Shown here: positions 7,289 to 14,226 of the stretch, piece after piece
How the letters are laid out: each line of letters opens with the position of its first letter
Position numbering within the stretch: position 1 is the stretch's first letter
Assembly (NCBI GenBank): GCA_028279945.1
Contig: JANQMT010000112.1
Coordinates: forward strand, 1-26,151
Length of the DNA: 26,151 nt
Reading direction: 5' to 3'
DNA from: JAKSCF01 sp028279945
Lineage (GTDB): Bacteria > Bacillota > Clostridia > Peptostreptococcales > JAAYPU01
Position numbers and translations under genes: made by a program
Notes under the pieces: model-generated
The model's input: only the letters and a program-made list of their open reading frames with translations
The model's database searches: none
Told to the model about the DNA's origin: nothing

Positions 7289-8305
7289 TTACTTAGTTGC
7301 ATTTAAGAATACTTTAACAATTTCTTCTCCTGCTTTTTCCTTGACTTGGTCATATAATGGCATTAGTTTTTCTTTAAATAAATCTTTTTCTTCATTTGTT
7401 AGGTCTAATACCTCTATACCTGCTTCTTTTATAGCTGCTTCAGCCTCTACATCTTTTTCACTTGCAGCAGTTCTTTGATAGCTGGTTGCTTCTAAAATGG
7501 CCTCATCCATAATTGCTTTGTGTTCTTCCGATAATCCCTCATAAAATTCTTTGTTGCATATTATAACATAGGGGGTATAAATATGCTGTGTCTTACTAAT
7601 ATAATCTTGCACCTCATAAAACTTATTTGAATAAATCAATTCAAAAGGATTTTCTTGTCCATCAACTGTTTTTTGTTGTAAAGCTGTAAACAATTCACCA
7701 AAAGACATTGGCGTTGGATTAGCACCTAACATTGTCCATGCAGCTAAGTGAATATCATTTTCCATAGTTCTTATTTTCAGACCTTGTAAATCATCAGGCG
7801 TTCTTACAGCTACTTTACTATTTGTAAGATTTCTAAATCCATTTTCCATAAATGATAATCCTTTAATATCATAACTTTCTAAGCTTTTTAAAAGTGTTTG
7901 TCCGGCTTCACCGTCTAATACATCGTAAACTTGCGCTCTATCTTTAAATAAAAACGGAATGTCCAATACATAAAATTCCTTATTAAAAGAAGAAACCGGT
8001 GCGGATGATGGCGACGACATAGTTACGTTACCCATCTGTACTGCTTCAATTAACTCACGATCTCCTCCAAGTTGCCCGGCAGGAAAAATCTTAATTTCGA
8101 TTTGTCCACCTGTTTTTTCTTCAACTATCTCTTTAAATTTTAACCAGCCTTGGTGAATAGCAGTATTCTCATTAAGACCATGGGCCGCTTTTATAGTAAT
8201 CTTCTCAGGCACTTCATCACCCGCTCCAGCGTCATCATTCCCACAAGCTGCCAACATTGAACATGCCAAAACCAGACATAGTATAATCGTTAATATTTTT
8301 TTCAT
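7289..8305 (-). CDS. dctP: TRAP transporter solute-binding lipoprotein DctP
   Basis: This is the extracellular substrate receptor of the TRAP system, anchored by lipid to the membrane. The N-terminus has a lipoprotein signal: positively charged MKK, a hydrophobic core and a lipobox LAAC at about residues 18-21, followed by an acidic linker. Family features include GQLGGDRELIEAVQMGNVTM around residue 75-95 and LKIRTMEN near residue 170, whose Arg normally grips the substrate carboxylate. The 338-residue length is usual. The ATG has GGGAGG 8 nt upstream. It is the first gene of the nine-gene minus-strand run and has a good promoter 326 bp upstream. The conserved Arg supports a carboxylate substrate. 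Confidence 0.95.
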   Translation of the reverse strand: MKKILTIILCLVLACSMLAACGNDDAGAGDEVPEKITIKAAHGLNENTAIHQGWLKFKEIVEEKTGGQIEIKIFPAGQLGGDRELIEAVQMGNVTMSSPSSAPVSSFNKEFYVLDIPFLFKDRAQVYDVLDGEAGQTLLKSLESYDIKGLSFMENGFRNLTNSKVAVRTPDDLQGLKIRTMENDIHLAAWTMLGANPTPMSFGELFTALQQKTVDGQENPFELIYSNKFYEVQDYISKTQHIYTPYVIICNKEFYEGLSEEHKAIMDEAILEATSYQRTAASEKDVEAEAAIKEAGIEVLDLTNEEKDLFKEKLMPLYDQVKEKAGEEIVKVFLNATK

Positions 8306-8480
8306 AAGTTTTTCCTCCCTGTCTTCGAAACTATATACAACATAAAATTATATAGTTTTATTTAAGTAAAAAAATCTTAATAACACAGACAAGTATATAT
8401 CAATCCCCCCTTTTCAATTGCCTGTGACATTATTGTCCATATCATTAAATATTAATCATTTAATTTTTTAGTTATATCAC

Positions 8481-8576
8481 TCAAATATATATTAACAGCC
8501 CAATTGCATTGAGTGTCTTAATCAAACCGTCTCTGTTTGGAATAACATACAAGTGTAAACATATCCGAGCCTTCAT
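8481..8576 (-). CDS. Possible 31-codon leader peptide upstream of dctP
   Basis: Within the long dctP leader a short frame runs from ATG at 8576 to TGA at 8481, with GGAGG 12 nt before it. An in-frame ATG at 8588 abuts the GGAGG directly and would give 35 codons. The predicted peptide begins MKARICLHLYVIPNRDG and ends in a hydrophobic LLIYI. Spacing is not ideal and there is no known homologue in my memory, so this is a weak call. It could be a regulatory leader or chance. Confidence 0.2.
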   Translation of the reverse strand: MKARICLHLYVIPNRDGLIKTLNAIGLLIYI

Positions 8577-8630
8577 ATAATCTTGCATCCTCCAAATATA
8601 CGATCATTAGTGTTCAGTTTCTATAACAAG

Positions 8631-8659
8631 AGTATCACATAAATAATGTCGAATGTCAA
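8631..8659 (-). promoter_or_regulatory. Promoter of the dctPQM-larA-type operon
   Basis: On the minus strand a perfect -35 box TTGACA (8659-8654) is followed after 17 nt by GATACT (8636-8631), four of six matches to the -10 consensus. It lies 326 bp upstream of dctP and downstream of the regulator's terminator, so the operon has its own start. Confidence 0.6.
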
Positions 8660-8744
8660 CACGAATCAAAATATAGTTTTTCATTTTTAAGTATTTCAAA
8701 TTTCAATTTCATATATTATTTTTATGTGTATTTGAAAAAAGTGC

Positions 8745-8780
8745 ATAAAAAAACCTCTGATGCAAAAGCATTCAGAGGTT
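8745..8780 (-). terminator. Terminator of the IclR-family gene
   Basis: AACCTCTGA-TGC and GCA-T-TCAGAGGTT form a stem of 9 plus 3 bp with one bulge and an AAAA-type loop. On the minus strand it is followed by seven T residues. It is about 200 nt past the regulator's stop and isolates that transcript from the dctP promoter. Confidence 0.8.
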
Positions 8781-8974
8781 GATTACAAGTATTTTTGTAA
8801 TTAAAAGGAAATATTCATTTCATAGTTCATTTATTTTTCAGGAAATTTTCAAAAAAAACAAAAATTAACTTTTTTAAAATAACTCCATTTTATTTCAATT
8901 TAATACTGATTAGTGTTTATATTTTGGTAAGATTCTTTCAAAATCCCTTAATTTATTAAGGTAAAATGATCTTG

Positions 8975-9742
8975 CTATAAATCTTTTTTTATTCTAACAG
9001 CCATATCAAGCAATGCTTCCTTTATTTTTTCCTCCCTTTCTCCATCCAGACGTATAGTGGGTACCGGCATACTGATAGCACCGATTATTCTGCCTCCTAG
9101 TGATTCTGCCCTAACAGGAACAGAAAAACATTTTATCCCTAAATTAAACTCTTCGTTGTCAACAGTGTATCCTCTTTCTTTCGCTACACGCAAATCTTCT
9201 AAAAGGTCTTCTTTGGTTAGAATTGTTTTTTCAGTTAATTGTTCGAATTTAGAAGCGAAGATTTCATTCAATTCTTTCTTAGTCATATCCAAAACCAACG
9301 ATTTGCCTAAACTGGTACAATAGCAAGGATAAATATCTCGACCGGTAAATGCAGGTCTAAGAATATGTTTGGAATCAATTTTTTTTAAATAAACAGCCTT
9401 ATCATTTACACGAATGGCAAAATTTGTAGTTTCATTAAATTTTTCATTAAGTTCGGTCATATATTTAGTTATGACTTCCATCTCATCATTTAGTTCGCTG
9501 CTCTTTTCATTAATCTTAAGCAAATGCAATCCTAATTTATACTTCTTTGTTTCTAGATTCTGAACCAGATAACCTTTATCATCTAAGGTTGTGACCATTC
9601 TATATACGGTACTTTCAGGCAAATCTAATCTTTCACTAATTTCCATAATCCCTATTTCATCTTTAGCATTAGTAAAGCATTCTAAGATATCCAGCCCTTT
9701 ACTCAGAGCTTGTACTTTAGGTTTGAATCCATCCTTTTCCAT
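8975..9742 (-). CDS. IclR-family transcriptional regulator
   Basis: IclR proteins are dimeric DNA-binding regulators of carboxylate and aromatic catabolism that respond to a small-molecule effector. The 255-residue protein has the N-terminal winged helix-turn-helix (about 10-70; ALSKGLDILECF, then ISERLDLPESTVYRMVTTLDDKGYL) and the C-terminal effector domain with PCYCTSLGKSLVLDM, RGYTVDNEEFNLGIKCFSVPV and a GAISMPVPTIRL segment, all typical. The ATG follows AAGGAGAG. It is transcribed in the same direction as the adjacent TRAP/LarA-type operon but is separated from it by a terminator, so it is the obvious candidate regulator of that operon. Whether it represses or activates is not visible. 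Confidence 0.95.
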   Translation of the reverse strand: MEKDGFKPKVQALSKGLDILECFTNAKDEIGIMEISERLDLPESTVYRMVTTLDDKGYLVQNLETKKYKLGLHLLKINEKSSELNDEMEVITKYMTELNEKFNETTNFAIRVNDKAVYLKKIDSKHILRPAFTGRDIYPCYCTSLGKSLVLDMTKKELNEIFASKFEQLTEKTILTKEDLLEDLRVAKERGYTVDNEEFNLGIKCFSVPVRAESLGGRIIGAISMPVPTIRLDGEREEKIKEALLDMAVRIKKDL

Positions 9743-9916
9743 TTTATCTCTCCTTAATTAATCTCAATCTACTGCCTAAATCAAATATCCCTTTAAACCT
9801 ATATAGTCAATTTCATTAATCTGTCACTTGAAAGTTAAAATCAACTCACACATCTTAGAGTTAATAAAAACCGATACTTCATTGAATATTTAAAAAAACA
9901 ATATAAAATTCACGTT

Positions 9917-9945
9917 ATTATATCATAATGGTGTTAAATTGTACA
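9917..9945 (-). promoter_or_regulatory. Promoter of the IclR-family gene
   Basis: On the minus strand TGTACA (9945-9940) and TATAAT (9922-9917) are 17 nt apart, and the -10 is extended by TGA directly upstream. This leaves a leader of about 170 nt before the ribosome site. Confidence 0.55.
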
Positions 9946-10060
9946 TTTCTTTTTAATATTAACGTAATCTTATTCATTATTTAAATTAATTTATACCCCA
10001 TAATGAAATTTTATATTCTCTATTTTGAAATATGTATGTCGATTTTTTATCAAAACTATT

Positions 10061-10095
10061 AAAAATCTCCCTCCAGCATACACCGGAAGGAGATT
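10061..10095 (-). terminator. Citrate synthase terminator
   Basis: AATCTCC (10064-10070) pairs with GGAGATT (10089-10095), extended by a further TCC/GGA after one mismatch. On the minus strand the stem is followed by TTTTTAATAG. It starts about 30 nt past the citrate synthase stop. Confidence 0.75.
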
Positions 10096-10124
10096 GTTCC
10101 TTTTACTTTCTGTTTTTTGTTTAT

Positions 10125-11495
10125 TTACCTGTCTTCTATACTAATAAAATCTACTGGATTCTTAACATTTTTGTATGCAGGTCTCATAATTCTTCCCCCC
10201 GCTACCAATTCTTCTATTCTATGTGCGCACCAACCGGAAATTCTAGCAGCCGCAAAAATAGGTGTACAAAGTTCTATTGGAATATTTAATGCATTATAGA
10301 TAAAGCCGGAATACAAATCAACATTGGCAGAGATTACTTTGTCACTTCCTCGTATTTCTCTAAATAAATCCGGTACACGTGTTTCAATAAAATCAAATAA
10401 CATAAAATCTTCAAGCAGCCCCTTTTCTTCTGCAAGCCTTCTGGCCATATCCTTTAATAAAGTTGCTCTTGGATCAGAAAGCGTATAGACAGCGTGTCCC
10501 ATACCATATACCAGCCCTGTTCTGTCATATGTTTCGCCTTTTAAAATTTTAACCAAGTAATCTTCCAAATCTATATGGTTACCGATATCTTTTACATTGG
10601 ACTTGATATCAGATATCATGTCTAAAACTGCCATATTGGCGCCCCCATGCTTTGGCCCTTTTAATGAGCATACTGCTGATGAAACAGCTGAATAAGTATC
10701 TGTTCCGGATGATGAAATAACATGAGTTGCAAATGCTGAGTTATTTCCTCCGCCGTGCTCAGCATGAAGTATCATAGCTAAATCCAATAACACTGCTTCT
10801 AACTGCGTATATTCACTATTTGGTCTTATTAAATGCAATATATTTTCTGATGTACTCAGTTGGGGGTCCGGATAATGTATGTGTAAACTTCCATTATCAT
10901 AGTATCGCGATTTGGCATGGTACCCATAAGCGATCAATGCAGGGAATCTTGCAATCAGTTGTATGGATTGCCTTAAAACATTTTTAATAGACGTATCATC
11001 GGGATTGGGATCAAATGAATATAGAGCCAGTACACTTCTTGCCAGCTTATTCATAATATCCTTACTTGGAACTGTGAAAATCATATCATTGATAAAGCCA
11101 TTTGGTACATCTCTGTTTTCACCTAATATCTTTTTATATACCTCTAATTCTTCTTTATTAGGCAGTTCTCCAAAAAGGAGTAGATAGCTCGTTTCTTCAT
11201 ACCCATATCGATTCTCTTTTAAGCAGGAATTCACAATATTCTCTACATCTATCCCTCGATATAGCAATCGTCCTTGAGCAGGCACTTTGATACCATTTTC
11301 AACCTGATATCCTTGTACATCTCCAATGTGTGTCAGGCCGACCAATACGCCGGTCCCGTTGCTGTTCCTTAATCCCCTCTTAACATCATATTGATTATAA
11401 AAAGACTTATCAATTACGTTGTTCTGATATAATTTATCACATAATTTTGAAATGAATTCTTCTTGTTCATTGTATAATTCTTCTACCATTAGCAT
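10125..11495 (-). CDS. gltA: Citrate synthase
   Basis: This cytoplasmic enzyme condenses acetyl-CoA with oxaloacetate to citrate, here probably feeding 2-oxoglutarate and glutamate synthesis in an anaerobe. The 456-residue protein carries all catalytic elements: His283 in GPKHGGANMAV, His334 in GMGHAVYTLSDPRA and Asp393 in ANVDLYSG, plus the HAEHGGGNNSAF segment at 244-255. An N-terminal extension of about 50 residues before GVLVGLTHIGDVQGY makes it longer than the usual 370-430, which I recall as common in clostridial enzymes. A methylcitrate synthase role cannot be excluded. The ATG follows AAGGAGG by 9 nt. It has its own promoter (11589-11617), a palindrome in the leader and its own terminator, so it is monocistronic. 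Confidence 0.95.
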   Translation of the reverse strand: MLMVEELYNEQEEFISKLCDKLYQNNVIDKSFYNQYDVKRGLRNSNGTGVLVGLTHIGDVQGYQVENGIKVPAQGRLLYRGIDVENIVNSCLKENRYGYEETSYLLLFGELPNKEELEVYKKILGENRDVPNGFINDMIFTVPSKDIMNKLARSVLALYSFDPNPDDTSIKNVLRQSIQLIARFPALIAYGYHAKSRYYDNGSLHIHYPDPQLSTSENILHLIRPNSEYTQLEAVLLDLAMILHAEHGGGNNSAFATHVISSSGTDTYSAVSSAVCSLKGPKHGGANMAVLDMISDIKSNVKDIGNHIDLEDYLVKILKGETYDRTGLVYGMGHAVYTLSDPRATLLKDMARRLAEEKGLLEDFMLFDFIETRVPDLFREIRGSDKVISANVDLYSGFIYNALNIPIELCTPIFAAARISGWCAHRIEELVAGGRIMRPAYKNVKNPVDFISIEDR

Positions 11496-11520
11496 ATTTA
11501 AAATCCTCCTTATGTAAAAT

Positions 11521-11549
11521 ACAGATATATTCCAGAAGAATATATCTGT
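11521..11549. promoter_or_regulatory. Perfect 12-bp palindrome in the citrate synthase leader
   Basis: ACAGATATATTC (11521-11532) and GAATATATCTGT (11538-11549) are exact reverse complements with a 5-nt centre. It lies about 35-60 nt downstream of the predicted transcription start and ends some 15 nt before the ribosome site. It may be a repressor operator or an RNA hairpin controlling translation; no T-tract follows, so it is not a terminator. Confidence 0.6.
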
Positions 11550-11588
11550 TTCAATGCTTTACCATGAAAAGGAACTGTTGTGATTAAT

Positions 11589-11617
11589 ATTGTATACATT
11601 TATACCATCTTTGTCAA
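11589..11617 (-). promoter_or_regulatory. Citrate synthase promoter
   Basis: On the minus strand TTGACA (11617-11612) and TACAAT (11594-11589) are separated by 17 nt, a near-consensus vegetative promoter. The start would be near 11582, giving a leader of about 87 nt. Confidence 0.75.
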
Positions 11618-11681
11618 TATCCTCTCCCAGTAAATTTGTGGTGCTATAATTTTTTTTAAAAAAAATTATTTCTTTTTTAAG

Positions 11682-11960
11682 CTATGATTTGGATAATATA
11701 TCTATTATTTTGTCAAATCTTGCTTTTTGTTCGCCGTTTAGCATAGGTCTAATTTCTTTAATAACTTTCATTTGTCTTTGGAATGAAGCTGGATCTTTAA
11801 ACAAAGTTGATTTTAGATTTTGCAGCTCTCTTAGGATTTCATCTTCCCCTTTATTGTTATATTTTTTAGCAGCATCCTCTACTCTTTTTATTTTTTCAGG
11901 ATTATTTATTCCCAGTGCTTCTGCAAGCTGTATCAATTTGTCTCTGTTAATATCTGACAT
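11682..11960 (-). CDS. Unrecognised 92-aa helical protein
   Basis: I do not recognise this protein. It is 92 residues, highly charged, predicted mostly helical, without membrane segment or signal (MSDINRDKLIQLAEALGIN, then KIKRVEDAAKKYNN and a C-terminal MLNGEQKARFDKIIDILSKS). A strong AGGAGG ribosome site precedes the ATG by 7 nt. It is divergent from the gene at 12165, and the two genes share an almost identical start region (AGGAGG or GGGAGG, TTGAAT, ATG, then Met-Ser-Asp), which suggests they are a functional pair. The gene ends about 65 nt upstream of the citrate synthase promoter with no clear terminator between. Confidence 0.75.
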   Translation of the reverse strand: MSDINRDKLIQLAEALGINNPEKIKRVEDAAKKYNNKGEDEILRELQNLKSTLFKDPASFQRQMKVIKEIRPMLNGEQKARFDKIIDILSKS

Positions 11961-12075
11961 TATTCAACCTCCTATTGACCTCTTTATATAAAGATATTTC
12001 CTTATTACAAAAATATGCTGATAACTTAGTTTTGTGACTGGCACATTATTGAAATTTATTCATATTATATTATGG

Positions 12076-12112
12076 TAGGTGGTATGTGATATAGCTAGGC
12101 ATATACCACCTA
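12076..12112. other. Hairpin in the divergent intergenic region (first of two)
   Basis: TAGGTGGTAT (12076-12085) and ATACCACCTA (12103-12112) are perfect 10-bp reverse complements around 17 nt. It lies between the divergent genes, 53 nt before the ATG at 12165, with no T-tract, so it is probably an operator or leader hairpin. Confidence 0.5.
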
Positions 12113-12119
12113 AGAATAT

Positions 12120-12148
12120 GGACCAATACATATGTTGACTTTTGGTCC
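12120..12148 (+). other. Second hairpin before the 201-aa gene
   Basis: GGACCAA (12120-12126) and TTGGTCC (12142-12148) pair over 7 bp with a 15-nt loop. The 3' arm ends 4 nt before the GGGAGG ribosome site of the 201-residue gene, so folding could affect its translation. Confidence 0.4.
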
Positions 12149-12164
12149 TTTAGGGAGGTTGAAT

Positions 12165-12770
12165 ATGAGCGATTTTGATAAAAACGAAGTGATTGAACTT
12201 AGCAGCAATGATTATAAAAAAGAAAGCACCAGTTTGGGTTTTGGAAATATAGTTCCTCTTATCATTCCACTTGCAGTGGTATATTCTTCAAGCAAAGGCA
12301 AAAATAAAACAAATAATAGTGACATTTCATCCGATTCTTTGCCGGAAAAAAAAGATTTCGAGATTATTGAAAAATCAGAGCAATTAGTTGGAACGCTTAC
12401 AAATGCTATAGATATTATGAAGAAAGTTAATAAAATTAACAGTATCAGAACGTCTTCAGGCGGCCTGGGCAGTGTTGAAGGCATTCACGAAGCTTTTTCG
12501 GTATTTAAAGATTTATTTTCAGACTCTACCCATATAGATCGTATCAATAGTCTTGAAAGTACTATAACAACTATCAAGAAGTTTTCAGATGTAAGAAAAA
12601 TTCTTGATACAGCTACATCCGCCGACACATCGTCTGTTGAAAAAAGTGTCGTTAAGACATCTTCAAAACCAATGTTTCCTTCAGAAGAAAGTAATGAGAG
12701 CATGAATGGTTTAGAAAAAATTGTAAAAATGGCAAATATCATTTCAAGTTTATCTAAAGAAATGCAGTAA
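12165..12770 (+). CDS. Unrecognised 201-aa low-complexity protein
   Basis: I do not recognise this protein. I chose ATG 12165 rather than the in-frame ATG 12132 because TAGGGAGG lies 7 nt before it. The 201-residue product begins MSDFDKNEVIEL, has one short hydrophobic stretch (NIVPLIIPLAVVYSSS, about residues 29-44), a Ser/Lys/Asn-rich linker, and then helical segments rich in Ser, Thr and Lys; the C-terminus ends KIVKMANIISSLSKEM. The hydrophobic stretch is marginal as a membrane anchor. It is divergent to the 92-residue gene and its start region is nearly the same, so the two may act together. A spore or surface role is imaginable for such a composition but nothing proves it. Confidence 0.72.
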   Translation: MSDFDKNEVIELSSNDYKKESTSLGFGNIVPLIIPLAVVYSSSKGKNKTNNSDISSDSLPEKKDFEIIEKSEQLVGTLTNAIDIMKKVNKINSIRTSSGGLGSVEGIHEAFSVFKDLFSDSTHIDRINSLESTITTIKKFSDVRKILDTATSADTSSVEKSVVKTSSKPMFPSEESNESMNGLEKIVKMANIISSLSKEMQ

Positions 12771-12815
12771 TACTTAGGAAAATTTCATATGAAATAAAAA
12801 TAGTAGGAATTGAAA

Positions 12816-12868
12816 AAGGGAATTGTACATATTAAAGTTTTGAATATTTATAATTCCTTTATTTTTTT
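12816..12868 (+). terminator. Probable terminator of the 201-aa gene
   Basis: AAAGG-GAATT and AATTC-CTTT arms flank a second ATATT/AATAT pairing with an interior loop, and the structure is followed by A and then seven T (12862-12868). The pairing is AT-rich, so the call is moderate. Confidence 0.5.
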
Positions 12869-12949
12869 ATTATATCATAATGTAAAGAATACTACCTTAA
12901 TATATATTAAAAAAACAAGCTATTTTACATTTTATTCTTCCCTATTAAT

Positions 12950-12974
12950 AAGGATGCGGCAATGCCGTATCCTT
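12950..12974. other. Strong hairpin upstream of the aldolase promoter
   Basis: AAGGATGCGGC (12950-12960) and GCCGTATCCTT (12964-12974) form an 11-bp stem with one G-T pair and a 3-nt AAT loop. What follows on the plus strand is T-rich but not a clean tract, so it may be a second, backup terminator or an unrelated structure. Confidence 0.4.
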
Positions 12975-13101
12975 CTATCTATTTGTACTTATTTGTTTTT
13001 TGTATTTTGCACCTGCTTTGATATTCAAATAACCCTACCCCAACAAGTCTTTAAACTTTTTTATTTTTTTTCAATTTGCTATATGTATTATTTTTATATT
13101 T

Positions 13102-13110
13102 TGATATAAT
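13102..13110 (+). promoter_or_regulatory. Extended -10 promoter of fba
   Basis: TG-A-TATAAT is a perfect extended -10 element (TATAAT at 13105-13110). No good -35 box is present at the expected distance. Transcription would start near 13117, directly before the structured leader element. Confidence 0.6.
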
Positions 13111-13124
13111 ATAAATCAAAATAA

Positions 13125-13183
13125 CTAACCTATGGTCGGGCCCATTTTGGCCTGCGAGGGACCTTAGCTGGACCCACGGTTAG
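13125..13183 (+). ncRNA. GC-rich structured 5' leader element of fba, unassigned
   Basis: A 59-nt element is closed by CTAACC (13125-13130) and GGTTAG (13178-13183). Inside, GGCC arms around CATTTT form a hairpin (GGGCC with GGCCT), and GGTC at 13134-13137 can pair with either of two GACC copies. It is much richer in G and C than the flanking AT-rich DNA and begins within about 10 nt of the predicted transcript start. It matches no riboswitch class that I can name. It does not overlap the ribosome site (GGAGG at 13211-13215) and no terminator follows, so it may stabilise the mRNA or be a regulatory element. Confidence 0.5.
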
Positions 13184-13223
13184 ATAATTGAAATATTAAG
13201 GAGAAAACAAGGAGGTAGTTATT

Positions 13224-14153
13224 ATGGCTTTTATTACATCAAAGGAAATGTTCAACAAAGCAATTGGCAGTAATTTTGCAGTAGGTGCATTTAATGTTAA
13301 CAACATGGAAATCATACAAGGTATTGTTGATGCTGCTAAAATCGAAAACGCACCTTTAATCTTACAAGTTTCTGCAGGAGCAAGAAAATATGCTAAGCCA
13401 TCATACTTAGTAAAGTTAGTAGAGGCTGCAATGGAGGATTCAGGTTTAGATATCGTTCTCCATTTGGACCACGGTGAAGATTTTGAAATATGTAAAAAAT
13501 GTGTAGATGATGGTTTTACATCCGTTATGATAGACGGTTCAAAATATCCATTAGAGCAAAATATTGAATTAACAAAGAGAGTCGTCGACTATGCACACTC
13601 TAAAGGTGTTGTGGTAGAAGCTGAGCTTGGTAAACTTGCAGGTGTTGAAGATGATGTAAATGTTAGTGCTAAGGATGCTACATATACGGTTCCTGAGGAA
13701 GCAGCAGAATTCGTAGAAAAAACAGGTGTTGATTCTCTTGCAATTGCGATTGGAACCAGTCATGGTGCTTACAAGTTCAAAGGAGAGCCAAAATTAGATT
13801 TTGAAAGATTGAAAAAAATATCTGATATTATTCCAAACACACCGCTTGTTCTTCATGGGGCTTCAACTGTATTACCTGAGTTCGTAGCAATGTGTAACCA
13901 ATATGGCGGCAACATCCCCGGCGCTCAAGGTGTTCCTGAAGAGATGATTACTGAAGCTGCAAAATATAATATCGCTAAAGTCAATATCGATACAGATTTA
14001 AGATTAGCTATGACAGCAGCTATCAGAAAAGTATTTACCGAAAGTCCTTCTGAATTTGATCCCAGAAAATATTTAGGACCAGGTAGAGCTGCCATTCAAG
14101 AAATGGTACAACATAAAATTAAAAATGTATTAAACGCTAGTAATCAAGCTTAA
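13224..14153 (+). CDS. fba: Class II fructose-1,6-bisphosphate aldolase
   Basis: This zinc enzyme cleaves fructose-1,6-bisphosphate into dihydroxyacetone phosphate and glyceraldehyde-3-phosphate in glycolysis and makes it in gluconeogenesis. The 309-residue length is standard. Diagnostic motifs are VGAFNVNNMEIIQGI at 19-33, HLDHGED with catalytic Asp82 and zinc-binding His83, GTSHGAYKFKG with zinc-binding His180, VLHGAST with His211, and NIDTDLR near 255 for phosphate binding. The ATG has GGAGG 8 nt upstream. A short structured leader and an extended -10 promoter precede it. The Nudix gene follows in 73 nt with no good terminator, so both may be cotranscribed. A tagatose-bisphosphate aldolase function is possible for this family, but the protein reads as a glycolytic Fba. 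Confidence 0.96.
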   Translation: MAFITSKEMFNKAIGSNFAVGAFNVNNMEIIQGIVDAAKIENAPLILQVSAGARKYAKPSYLVKLVEAAMEDSGLDIVLHLDHGEDFEICKKCVDDGFTSVMIDGSKYPLEQNIELTKRVVDYAHSKGVVVEAELGKLAGVEDDVNVSAKDATYTVPEEAAEFVEKTGVDSLAIAIGTSHGAYKFKGEPKLDFERLKKISDIIPNTPLVLHGASTVLPEFVAMCNQYGGNIPGAQGVPEEMITEAAKYNIAKVNIDTDLRLAMTAAIRKVFTESPSEFDPRKYLGPGRAAIQEMVQHKIKNVLNASNQA

Positions 14154-14226
14154 TATAAGCTAAAATAAAGTATGGTTTATTTCAAATATCATATTTCTTC
14201 TAAAGAAAAAGCTAAGGAGATTGACT

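Larger units (their letters stand above)
8306..8974. other. Regulatory gap between dctP and the IclR-family gene
   Basis: This 669-bp AT-rich region holds the operon promoter (8631-8659), a long leader of about 320 nt with a small possible frame (8481-8576), and the terminator of the IclR-family gene (8745-8780). No longer gene is supported. Confidence 0.65.
9743..10124. other. Gap between citrate synthase and the IclR-family gene
   Basis: This 382-bp AT-rich gap holds the regulator's promoter (9917-9945, minus), about 170 nt of leader, and the citrate synthase terminator (10061-10095, minus). No further gene is supported. Confidence 0.6.
12771..13223. other. Gap before the aldolase gene
   Basis: This 453-bp region contains a probable terminator of the preceding gene (12816-12868), a strong isolated hairpin (12950-12974), the aldolase promoter (13102-13110) and a GC-rich structured leader (13125-13183). 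A 99-codon plus-strand frame at 12810-13109 is phenylalanine/tyrosine-rich, spans the terminator and has no ribosome site; I do not call it. Confidence 0.65.

Noticed and set aside
12076..12112. T-box-like sequence (AGGTGGTAT) in the leader of the 201-aa gene
   Set aside because: It differs from the T-box core at several positions, the leader is too short for a specifier stem, and no terminator/antiterminator follows.
12810..13109. 99-codon plus-strand frame
   Set aside because: Composition dominated by Phe, Tyr, Ile and Leu from AT-rich DNA; it runs through a terminator and up to the fba promoter and has no ribosome site.
14154..14226. Short inverted repeat AGCTTA-ATA-TAAGCT after fba as a terminator
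   Set aside because: Only 6 bp and followed by A-rich rather than T-rich sequence on the plus strand, so the Nudix gene may be co-transcribed.
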